Positions 8,512-14,292 of a stretch of DNA of 14,659 bases are shown one piece after another. The DNA comes from JAZDMK01 sp043800975 (GTDB lineage: Bacteria; Bacteroidota; Bacteroidia; Bacteroidales; JAHJDW01), in contig JAZDMK010000178.1 in assembly GCA_043800975.1 (NCBI GenBank), positions 1 through 14,659 of the forward strand. The letters are read 5' to 3'. Positions within the stretch are counted from its first letter, which is position 1. Each line of letters starts with the position of its first letter. Position numbers and translations under genes: made by a program. The notes under the pieces are model-generated. The model saw only the letters and a program-made list of their open reading frames with translations. It made no database searches and was not told the origin of the DNA.

Positions 8512-8880
8512 GGGGCTGACCGGATTTGACAGCAGGGTCGGTGGGGATGTAAGCATGCCGGGCGTTGTGAAAGTGACCCGTAAAACCCAATTCTCACGCC
8601 AACAACTGGCAACAATTACGACTACGCTCTCGCCGCTTAATTTAATATTAAGCCGAAGCTGTTCCACACAAAACCATCACAGGCGGTGTTGTGGTTAGGA
8701 GCATCGCAAAAGCCGGTGTAAGCTCTGCAGGGTCCTGATGCAGGGTCGACAATTAAAGGGAATAAGGATGATGTTGGATCGGCTTTTGCCTGCCTCATTT
8801 CGAAAATTAAAGAAAGCCTAAGCATGTAGAAAGCATTTTTGTCGCCTGTATGGACGAGGGTTCGACTCCCTCCAGCTCCA
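8512..8880 (+). ncRNA. ssrA: tmRNA (ssrA)
   Basis: Transfer-messenger RNA, about 369 bases, which rescues stalled ribosomes with SmpB and tags the unfinished protein for proteolysis. The 5' end GGGGCTGAC and 3' end CAGCTCCA form the 7-bp tRNA-like acceptor stem, with one G-U pair. The T arm GAGGGTTCGACTCCCTC is intact just before it, and the 5' GGATTTGACAG matches the conserved tmRNA D-arm-like region. The tag reading frame lies at 8608-8640. The 3' CCA is not encoded (the genome has CAT after the discriminator A), so it must be added after transcription. A -7 promoter element lies upstream and a strong intrinsic terminator directly downstream. The order 5' tRNA half, tag, then pseudoknot region, 3' tRNA half shows the ordinary one-piece form, not the permuted two-piece form. 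Confidence 0.97.
8608..8640 (+). other. tmRNA proteolysis tag frame, GNNYDYALAA
   Basis: GGC AAC AAT TAC GAC TAC GCT CTC GCC GCT TAA encodes the ten-residue tag GNNYDYALAA, ending in the ALAA recognised by ClpXP-type proteases. A glycine resume codon fits Bacteroidota tags, which usually begin with G (an alanine comes from the charged tmRNA itself). The resume codon is inferred from the length and the usual tag pattern; upstream in-frame codons are also open. Confidence 0.85.
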
Positions 8881-8888
8881 CATCAACG

Positions 8889-8916
8889 CGCCCTTCCGCC
8901 CGAAGGGCGTTTTTTA
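8889..8916 (+). terminator. Intrinsic terminator of the tmRNA gene
   Basis: An 8-bp GC-rich stem (CGCCCTTC/GAAGGGCG) with a 5-base loop is followed by TTTTTTATTT. It begins 9 bases after the tmRNA 3' end and is the clearest Rho-independent terminator in the window. Confidence 0.9.
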
Positions 8917-9287
8917 TTTCTTCAGATGTCGTTGAAAGCTTGCTTTCATAAGACAGAGGAAGAAATAAAAAAAGGAGCGGGCTTTGCCCGCGCAAGGGCG
9001 CGTGATGTAAGGCCCCCCACCCGGGATCATGAGCCAGCGAAGCTGGCGAATACCAAAAAGAACAAGGAGCAAGGAACAAGGAACAAGGATCTGAGAAGTT
9101 ATTCCTGACGGCGAAGCCGGCGAATACCCCACAAAATTCATGCTTGATGTCAGATGTAAAATGTCAAAATGAAAATACAGATGAAGCACACAATACAAAC
9201 GTGTACGAACCCAGAATGTGTTTTAATCTTTGGGTGTGTATTGACTTTAATTTACACAAACTTTAGGAGATTTGAATATTGTATTTG
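8917..9287. repeat. Intergenic stretch with short hairpins and a heptamer array
   Basis: No gene is supported here. It holds hairpins at 8977-8991 (GCGGGC, TTT loop), 9033-9047 (GCCAGC, GAA loop) and 9109-9119 (CGGC, GAA loop). The last two are each followed by the same GGCGAATACC (9045-9054 and 9119-9128), so they are two copies of one small palindromic element. Four tandem CAAGGAN heptamers lie at 9063-9090 between them. The short reading frames crossing this stretch have repeat-like composition and no start signals. Confidence 0.7.
9063..9090 (+). repeat. Tandem heptamer array (CAAGGAN x 4)
   Basis: The units are CAAGGAG, CAAGGAA, CAAGGAA and CAAGGAT, head to tail without spacers. A degenerate three-unit array of the same heptamer is at 12741-12761, also shortly after a CGAATA motif. 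Confidence 0.85.
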
Positions 9288-9295
9288 TACCTTTG
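9288..9295 (+). promoter_or_regulatory. -7 promoter element (TACCTTTG) before the gene at 9316
   Basis: A perfect TAnnTTTG match, identical to the tmRNA element, 20 bases before ATG 9316. A TTTA at 9262-9265 is the only -33 candidate and is weak. Confidence 0.5.
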
Positions 9296-9315
9296 GAACC
9301 TAAAAATGATCAGGT

Positions 9316-10056
9316 ATGAAAAAAATAATATTCCTTTTATTACTTTTTTTGTCAGATTTTTTAAATGCACAAAACAATTGTGGCAATTTTATTGTTGAGT
9401 TTTACTACATTGATCCACTCATGATCACCCAAAAGAAAATCACGAAAATGATTTTCACCACAAAATCAAAAGCAACAGGGCAAATGAGCAAAACGCTTTA
9501 CCTAAATAGCAAGGGGCAGAAATACAAAATCGGATACAAAACCAAGGAAACGGGTCTTTATTATAATTCATTCGACAGTACTGAACTCTGTGATTATTTT
9601 TGTCCTGTAGAATCCAATGCGGATATTGAATGTGATAATAATCTTAAAACACTATTTGCGAAAGATCAGGCCCGAAATCTCGATCATTTTTTTTCGTATG
9701 ATGCCAATGGAAGATTAAAGACTGAAAGATGGGAACTGAAAAATGGTACGGCTCTCGAAAGAAACTATTTTTATAATACATCGAACCTGCTGGATTCTAC
9801 ATATATCGTTACAACCAGCAAGGGCGACACGGTAAACAGAGAATATCAGAAATTGAAATACCTCAATAATCAGCTTGTTTTCTCAGGTCACTATGTTGTC
9901 ATTGGGTATGGTCGGGGGAATTATCTTTATACCTGTGTGTGTCCTGTGTATTACAAATACAATAAGAATGGACTGATAAAGAAGTACTACAGTAGAGGAA
10001 GAGAAAAAATGAAATGTGAAATAGAATACTACTCAGGTAGGCAAAAGCTAAAATGA
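9316..10056 (+). CDS. Secreted protein of unknown function with RHS/YD-like strands
   Basis: A 246-residue protein with a clear signal peptide (MKKIIFLLLLFLSDFLNAQ, cleaved before NNCGN). The mature part is rich in Tyr, Lys and Asn, with several cysteines (CGNF, ELCDYFCPVE, CVCPVYY). From about residue 125 on, repeated strand patterns of the type FSYDANGRLKTERW, NYFYNTSNLLDST and YYKYNKNGLIKKYY recall the YD/RHS-like repeats of Bacteroidota surface proteins, which form beta-rich wrapping structures. This is a weak similarity judged by eye and not a family call. The promoter element at 9288 and the terminator hairpin at its stop codon suggest a single-gene transcript. ATG 9316 is chosen because it begins the signal peptide. 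It may be surface-exposed or periplasmic; the role is unknown. Confidence 0.8.
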   Translation: MKKIIFLLLLFLSDFLNAQNNCGNFIVEFYYIDPLMITQKKITKMIFTTKSKATGQMSKTLYLNSKGQKYKIGYKTKETGLYYNSFDSTELCDYFCPVESNADIECDNNLKTLFAKDQARNLDHFFSYDANGRLKTERWELKNGTALERNYFYNTSNLLDSTYIVTTSKGDTVNREYQKLKYLNNQLVFSGHYVVIGYGRGNYLYTCVCPVYYKYNKNGLIKKYYSRGREKMKCEIEYYSGRQKLK

Positions 10057-10064
10057 GCTTTTTT
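10043..10064 (+). terminator. Intrinsic terminator overlapping a stop codon
   Basis: AAAAGCT pairs with AGCTTTT around a 6-base loop and runs into six Ts. The TGA stop of the preceding gene lies within the loop and the first base of the 3' arm. The stem is AT-rich and so of moderate strength. Confidence 0.55.
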
Positions 10065-10376
10065 ACTTTAATGGAGTGGGCAATTTAAATTTTATCTGCA
10101 GACTGACGTGTATTCACTGCAGGCAATTCTATCTTGTTCGTGAGCGTTATTAATTCGTACATTTTTTTGCTTTACAAGGTATGCGCAACATTTATCTATG
10201 TGTTTTCATTTACAATAACCCAGACTTATCAGATTTTGTATTGCTCAGGAATACTATTTTGAAGTTTTTATAATTTAGGTTCTCACTCGAATCCCTAATC
10301 ATGTTTCATGTCAGATATTAAATGTAAAAATGAAGATACGAAAGTGTGCACGCGCAACGCAGGCTAGAACCCCCTC
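10065..10376. other. Gene-free AT-rich spacer
   Basis: No supported gene. One segment, 10308-10339 (ATGTCAGATATTAAATG and on), resembles 9147-9178 in order and sequence (ATGTCAGATGTAAAATG, then AAAATGAAxATAC), so it is probably a diverged copy of the same dispersed element. Otherwise nothing stands out. Confidence 0.55.
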
Positions 10377-10507
10377 AGCCCGGCTGACATCTCCCCTAAG
10401 ATTTTAGGTGGAGTTAAGATGTGTTGCCGAGCAACGATTGGTTCGCGCGCGAACGTCAGGCGTTTTTCGTTTGTAGACGTTCCAAGACGTGAAGACTTGG
10501 AACGTCT
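10377..10507. repeat. Cluster of palindromes/hairpins (REP-like)
   Basis: Five inverted repeats follow each other. They are 10377-10387 (CAGC/GCTG), 10391-10413 (CTCCCCTAA/TTAGGTGGAG with one bulge), 10423-10435 (GTTGC, CGA loop), 10441-10454 (GTTCGCGCGCGAAC, perfect palindrome) and 10475-10507 (AGACGTTCCAAG, a perfect 12-bp stem with a 9-base loop). The first part resembles the widespread intergenic repeat of the CCCCCTCAGnn...CTCCCCTAA type. No coding potential is credible here. The cluster lies about 80 bases upstream of the lipoprotein gene at 10591. Confidence 0.75.
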
Positions 10508-10590
10508 GGTTTGGCTTTCGTTTTTTACACAATAATATTTTCTATATTCGCATTTAAACAAATTTTTGTCAAATCTAAAAATTGAATAGC

Positions 10591-11235
10591 ATGAAAAAAC
10601 TACTGTTACCCCTGCTCGTAGCTTTTGCAGTATCACTTGTATCCTGTGGTGGCGAGAAAAAAGAAGAGAAGAAAGTGAATGAAGATTCAATCAAAGTAGC
10701 AAAGGAAAAAGCCAAAGATGATTCGATCAAAGCAGCTACTGCCAAAAAAGAATCGGAAGCAGATATGGATGCTTCATACCTGAAAGACGAAAAAGGACAA
10801 TGGGTTGTGAAAGCAACTGCAAGTACCACTTATGCAAGTAAAAAAGGAAAAGCCCCCTGGTCACCCGAGCAAATGATCGGAAAACCGGATGTTCAGAAAT
10901 ACGGAGATAACCAGAATGCATGGGCATCGAAAGAACGCGACGGCGGTATGGAATGGGTGAAGCTTACTTTTGAAAAAGAAGTAAACGCTACCGAAATTCG
11001 CATTAAGGAAACGTATAACGCAGGTGCGATTTCAAAAATCGAACTGATTGATACCAAAAACAAAAGTCATGTAGTGTATGAAGCCACTGCTGCAGCGAAG
11101 GATAAAAAAATGCAGTATCTGGTTGCTACTTTTGAAAAGACAGCTTATAAAACCAAAACTGTAAAAATCACAATCGATTCCAAAGCGGTTGAAGGCTGGA
11201 ACGAAATTGATGCTGTGCAGCTGGTGGGAGAATAA
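10591..11235 (+). CDS. Lipoprotein with discoidin (F5/8 type C)-like C-terminal domain
   Basis: A 214-residue lipoprotein. The leader MKKLLLPLLVAFAVSLVSC has a good lipobox (LVSC, Cys19) followed by GGEKKEEKK, consistent with anchoring in the envelope. Residues about 23-70 are a charged Lys/Glu/Asp/Ala-rich linker likely to be helical. The C-terminal part (about 73-214) looks like a discoidin/carbohydrate-binding beta sandwich: WSPEQMIGKPDVQKYGDNQN, then EWVKLTFEKEVNATEIRI, ETYNAGAISKIELID and EGWNEIDAVQLVG. Such domains bind sugars or other surface ligands; here that is an inference. A TTG codon at 10582 in frame would add three residues, but ATG 10591 begins the signal sequence cleanly. TATATTCG upstream resembles the -7 element with one mismatch. 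A bidirectional terminator follows. Confidence 0.85.
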   Translation: MKKLLLPLLVAFAVSLVSCGGEKKEEKKVNEDSIKVAKEKAKDDSIKAATAKKESEADMDASYLKDEKGQWVVKATASTTYASKKGKAPWSPEQMIGKPDVQKYGDNQNAWASKERDGGMEWVKLTFEKEVNATEIRIKETYNAGAISKIELIDTKNKSHVVYEATAAAKDKKMQYLVATFEKTAYKTKTVKITIDSKAVEGWNEIDAVQLVGE

Positions 11236-11253
11236 TCTAGGATATTATACAAC

Positions 11254-11287
11254 AAAAAAAAGCTGGGCATATTGTCCGGCTTTTTTT
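11254..11287. terminator. Strong intrinsic terminator, symmetric
   Basis: AAAAAAAGC...GCTTTTTTT flank an inner stem with G-U pairs (CTGGGC/GTCCGG) around ATATT. A T tract exists on either strand, so it can stop transcription both ways. It lies 19 bases after the lipoprotein gene. Confidence 0.88.
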
Positions 11288-11335
11288 ATGAAATGTTTCA
11301 CTTCTCATTTTCGTAGCCTTTGTATAGAATGCTTG

Positions 11336-11362
11336 GGGACTGTGCAGTCCCAATATTGGGAC
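11336..11362. repeat. Two overlapping, mutually exclusive palindromes
   Basis: GGGACTG/CAGTCCC (11336-11351, 2-base loop) overlaps the perfect 16-base palindrome GTCCCAATATTGGGAC (11347-11362). The shared GTCCC can pair with only one partner at a time. It lies just past the 3' end of the minus-strand gene at 11401 and lacks a T tract. It may be a protein-binding site, a mobile-element remnant, or RNA structure. Confidence 0.6.
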
Positions 11363-11400
11363 ATCTATTGAAAATTTATCTGTCTTCCTTCTATGCAGTT

Positions 11401-11916
11401 TTACAACCATTCCTGCTCTTCAATATCTTTTATTTTGAAAAGTTTATTATAGAAACTTCCTTTACTGATTATAGAAACCCTATAATTATTCTTATTGAAT
11501 ATTATCCGTGATTCAAATTCAGGTTTATATCCATCATTATTTTGATTAAAAAACATTTTAAATAAATTTCTATAATAATTCTTATTAAGATTTAACTTGT
11601 TTAGGTTAAAAATTAAAACCAAAGAACTGCAAAACCTCGAAATCCCACAAGGATCATAATATAGAGCATCTTCAATTTTTTTCGAATGTATGACATAAAA
11701 AATAATTTCGCTTTTATTATTTAAAACAAAAACCAAATTAACATATTTACTACTATAATTAAACTCGCCGCAAATTCTATCCTTTAATTCAAATTTACTT
11801 AATTCAATTTTATACTCATTCAAATACCTTTTAGAACTCATCAAGAAGTGAACGTCTTCTGAATATGCATTCAAGCATATCTGAAATAAAAATACTATGA
11901 TTAATAATCGTTTCAT
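11401..11916 (-). CDS. Small AT-rich secreted protein of unknown function
   Basis: A 171-residue protein started at ATG 11916, which begins a signal peptide (MKRLLIIVFLFQICLNAYS, cleaved before EDV). The frame is open further upstream, but the extra residues (MQTRAYAEQ) are hydrophilic and less likely. Mature residues are rich in Asn, Lys, Phe and Tyr with a few Cys (RICGEF, DPCGISRFC). No family is recognised. The base composition is clearly more AT-rich than the neighbouring genes, which may reflect recent acquisition or relaxed selection. It lies 48 bases downstream of another small secreted gene on the same strand, so the pair may be co-transcribed. No Shine-Dalgarno sequence is visible. 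Confidence 0.65.
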   Translation of the reverse strand: MKRLLIIVFLFQICLNAYSEDVHFLMSSKRYLNEYKIELSKFELKDRICGEFNYSSKYVNLVFVLNNKSEIIFYVIHSKKIEDALYYDPCGISRFCSSLVLIFNLNKLNLNKNYYRNLFKMFFNQNNDGYKPEFESRIIFNKNNYRVSIISKGSFYNKLFKIKDIEEQEWL

Positions 11917-11964
11917 TTGTTCAGCGTACGCGCGCGTTTGCAAAACTTGCCCTTTCGATAGTAT

Positions 11965-12441
11965 TTATTTCTCCGTCTTCGTCACCACCTCCAGAAACTT
12001 CACAATGGTTTCTTCCATTTTTTTCGTCTTCACAAAGTTATTTCCGTCTTTATCCATAAAGCAAACCTCCAGCTGACGGCATTGTTTTTTCTTCAGGCTT
12101 TTTAATGCCGTTTCTTTTTCTTCGGGCAAAGTAAAAGGTTTGTAGGTCATGGTAGTGCGCTTCAGCGTGCAAATACCATCCTGAATCTGAAGTTGAATTT
12201 TATTTCCGATATCCTGAATATTCAGGTTTTTCCATATCATTAAACCTACATCATTTTTCTCGGGCTTTCCTAAAAACTGAATGAAGTTAGCACGAAACAG
12301 ATCAATATCACCTTTCCAGATGCTGAATGTGCGCGTTGTATCCTTTCCGTATTGCAGGTTCACGCCGATGTCGCTTTTTTGTTGAGCGAAAACAGCAGCC
12401 GTAAACAACAAAGCTAAAATTGCAAAAGTCAGTTTTTTCAT
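11965..12441 (-). CDS. Small secreted protein of unknown function
   Basis: A 158-residue protein with a good signal peptide (MKKLTFAILALLFTAAVFAQ, cleaved before QKSD). The mature part alternates short hydrophobic strands with Lys/Glu-rich turns, including GDIDLFRANFIQFLGKPEKN, CTLKRTTMTYKPF and CRQLEVCFMDKDGNNF, with three cysteines. I do not recognise the family. ATG 12441 has no Shine-Dalgarno sequence. TAAATTCG on the minus strand at 12486-12479 matches the -7 consensus except for one base. If used, the 5' UTR would begin near the GC-rich palindrome at 12461-12474. The AT-rich secreted gene follows 48 bases downstream. Confidence 0.8.
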   Translation of the reverse strand: MKKLTFAILALLFTAAVFAQQKSDIGVNLQYGKDTTRTFSIWKGDIDLFRANFIQFLGKPEKNDVGLMIWKNLNIQDIGNKIQLQIQDGICTLKRTTMTYKPFTLPEEKETALKSLKKKQCRQLEVCFMDKDGNNFVKTKKMEETIVKFLEVVTKTEK

Positions 12442-12925
12442 ATCTGTGTTTAATAATCAGTCCGCCGCCGCGGATCAGCGAATTTATAAATCTTTTGTCA
12501 TAAAACAGAAATTTTAACAAACAATTCGTTCTGGATTATTGATGAACCTTTGCGTTTTTTTAACACTCCGCCGCGGCGGAGACATCATAGAAAATTCACA
12601 TAGTCACATAGAGAAATACAAGAGCACGAGACATCAAGATTCAGAATTATTAGTGGCAGTTTTTGAAATTGAACAAGGACCCGAGGCCGAAGGCTGAGAG
12701 CATGAGCAAACGAATGAAATATAAAATGGAGTGCGAATAACAAGGATCAAGAAACAAGGATTACTCACTTATTAATTTATTTCAATGGAGTTCGTGAACT
12801 CAGCTGCGCCTCGGTTTTTGAAGTGGAATACAAAAGTAGCAGTGGCAGCGATCAGCAATAACCTAATAACTGATAAGCAGTGTAAGTTAGAGGTGCTTCG
12901 CTAGTCATGTCCAGAATTAGATATA
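12442..12925. repeat. Gene-free stretch with GC palindromes and a heptamer array
   Basis: No gene is supported. Visible structure: TCCGC/GCGGA at 12461-12474, the perfect palindrome CTCCGCCGCGGCGGAG at 12566-12581, a small GCC-GAA-GGC hairpin at 12686-12694, degenerate CAAGGAN heptamers at 12741-12761, and GAGTTC/GAACTC at 12788-12801. The GC palindromes stand out against AT-rich surroundings. The content resembles 8917-9287. Confidence 0.7.
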
Positions 12926-12956
12926 AAAAAACCCGCCAATCTTTCAGCAGGTTTTT
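12926..12956 (-). terminator. Terminator of the TerC-OadB-OadG operon
   Basis: Read on the minus strand, AAAAACC..GC pairs with GC..GGTTTTT around a 10-base loop, with one C/A mismatch, and the T tract continues as TTTTTTTATAT. It lies about 20 bases after the stop of the small gamma gene. It is also nearly symmetric on the plus strand. Confidence 0.82.
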
Positions 12957-12976
12957 CATTTATTAATAGTTCAATA

Positions 12977-13111
12977 TTATTTTTCCGCTTTTCTGGGAAA
13001 TGCTTTATCGATTACGCGAATTGCGATATAGAAGATCATCATGAAAAGAAAGATGCCGGCCATACCGTATAATGTAATCCAAAGTGCTTTGTTGAATGCT
13101 TCGCTGTCCAT
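12977..13111 (-). CDS. OadG-like small gamma subunit of a Na+-pumping decarboxylase
   Basis: A 44-residue protein starting at ATG 13111 and ending at TAA 12977-12979: MDSEAFNKAL, then a single membrane helix (WITLYGMAGIFLFMMIFYIA), then a basic tail (IRVIDKAFPRKAEK). One N-terminal helix with a G-M-x-x-x-F pattern is typical of OadG/MmdD small subunits, which assemble the membrane complex. It is shorter than the usual 80 or so residues, lacking the C-terminal metal-binding extension. It follows the beta subunit by 16 bases, and AGGAGGAG lies in that gap, a near-perfect Shine-Dalgarno sequence that fixes the start. The neighbouring beta subunit is the main support for the call. Such a short frame is easily missed. 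Confidence 0.82.
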   Translation of the reverse strand: MDSEAFNKALWITLYGMAGIFLFMMIFYIAIRVIDKAFPRKAEK

Positions 13112-13115
13112 TTTT

Positions 13116-13123
13116 TCTCCTCC
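13116..13123 (-). promoter_or_regulatory. Strong Shine-Dalgarno sequence for the gamma subunit
   Basis: GGAGGAG (with a preceding A) precedes ATG 13111 by about 5 bases. Most genes in this window have no such site, so it decides the start and suggests high or coupled translation. Confidence 0.75.
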
Positions 13124-13127
13124 TATT

Positions 13128-14276
13128 TTACATGAATAATGGAACCAATGCAAGAATCAAACCGCCGGCAACCACAGAACCAATCTGTCCGCCAACGTTT
13201 GAACTGACTGCATGCATCAGCAGATAATTGTTGGGATCTTCTTTTTGTCCCATGTTGTGAATCACACGCGCCGACATGGGAAAGGCAGATATACCGCAGG
13301 CTCCGATCATGGGATTTATTTTCTTTCCTTCGGGTAGGAAAACATTCATCAGTTTGGCAAACATAACACCTCCGAAAGTATCGAAGATAAAGGCGATGAG
13401 GCCAAGACCAATGATCATCAGTGTATCGAGCGTAACAAAACGGTCAGCTGTCATTGTAGATGCAATGCTTATTCCAAGCAGAATGGTAACCAGACTAGCC
13501 AGCTCGTTCTGTGCGGAAAGCGATAATTTATTCAACACACCGCATTCGCGAATGAGATTGCCAAACATCAGGAAGCCTATCAGGGCCAGTGATGACGGTG
13601 CAATCAAGCCGGCAAACAAAGTGACGATAATGGGGAATAATATTAATGCAGAACGGGAAACACTATGCGCCGTGGATTGCATACGGATTCGGCGTTCTTT
13701 TTTAGAAGTAAGCAAACGAATGACCGGCGGCTGAATGATGGGAACCAAAGCCATGTATGAATATGCAGCAACAGAAATTGGCCCGAGCAATTCCGGGGCA
13801 AAGCGCGCGGAAACAAAGATTGAGGTTGGGCCATCAGCGGCACCGATAATTCCGATGGAAGCAGCTTCGTACAAAGTAAATCCCATGAGGGTGGCTGCAA
13901 TCATTGTGAAGAAAATACCGAACTGCGCAGCGGCACCGAATAATAATAAAAAAGGATTTTTAAATAAAGGAGAGAAGTCGATCATCGCTCCTATCGCAAT
14001 AAAAATAAGAAGTGGAAAGACTTCAGTCGCAATTCCGGCTTCATAAAAAACCGAAAGTGCTCCTTCCAATTGTTTGCCGGTAACAGGGTCAATCTGCGTA
14101 ATAGCAGAAGTAAGCGGAATGTTTACCAACATGGCACCAAAGCCAATCGGTAATAACAATGTGGGCTCATATTCCTTGGCTATAGCCAGATATATGAGTG
14201 TTGCTCCAACGAGAATCATTAGCACCTGTTGCCAGGTAATGCCAACGATCGCAGGAAATAGTGATTGAAAATCCAT
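13128..14276 (-). CDS. Sodium ion-translocating decarboxylase beta subunit (OadB/MmdB family)
   Basis: A 382-residue polytopic inner-membrane protein. In this family the beta subunit couples decarboxylation of a carboxybiotin (from oxaloacetate, methylmalonyl-CoA or a similar acid) to export of Na+. The conserved GAADGPTSIF (about 145-154) carries the essential Asp148 of the DGPT region. The C-terminus has GACGISAFPMSARVIHNMGQ and MHAVSSNVGGQIGSVVAGG, with Asn and Ser residues typical of the Na+ channel region. About ten hydrophobic segments are visible. AAGGAG lies upstream of ATG 14276. It stands 16 bases after the TerC-like gene and 16 bases before the gamma gene. The alpha carboxyltransferase and biotin-carrier genes are not in the window, so the acid substrate cannot be named; they may lie elsewhere. 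Confidence 0.95.
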   Translation of the reverse strand: MDFQSLFPAIVGITWQQVLMILVGATLIYLAIAKEYEPTLLLPIGFGAMLVNIPLTSAITQIDPVTGKQLEGALSVFYEAGIATEVFPLLIFIAIGAMIDFSPLFKNPFLLLFGAAAQFGIFFTMIAATLMGFTLYEAASIGIIGAADGPTSIFVSARFAPELLGPISVAAYSYMALVPIIQPPVIRLLTSKKERRIRMQSTAHSVSRSALILFPIIVTLFAGLIAPSSLALIGFLMFGNLIRECGVLNKLSLSAQNELASLVTILLGISIASTMTADRFVTLDTLMIIGLGLIAFIFDTFGGVMFAKLMNVFLPEGKKINPMIGACGISAFPMSARVIHNMGQKEDPNNYLLMHAVSSNVGGQIGSVVAGGLILALVPLFM

Positions 14277-14292
14277 AGTTTTTCTCCTTATA

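Noticed and set aside
9063..9090. CRISPR-like array
   Set aside because: Units are 7 bases, contiguous and without spacers; no cas genes are present.
8839..9198. Short overlapping reading frames after the tmRNA
   Set aside because: They run through the tmRNA 3' end, its terminator and the repeats, with no start signals or recognisable domains.
10364..10690. Minus-strand reading frame over the hairpin cluster
   Set aside because: It crosses palindromic repeats and overlaps the lipoprotein start on the other strand; composition is not protein-like.
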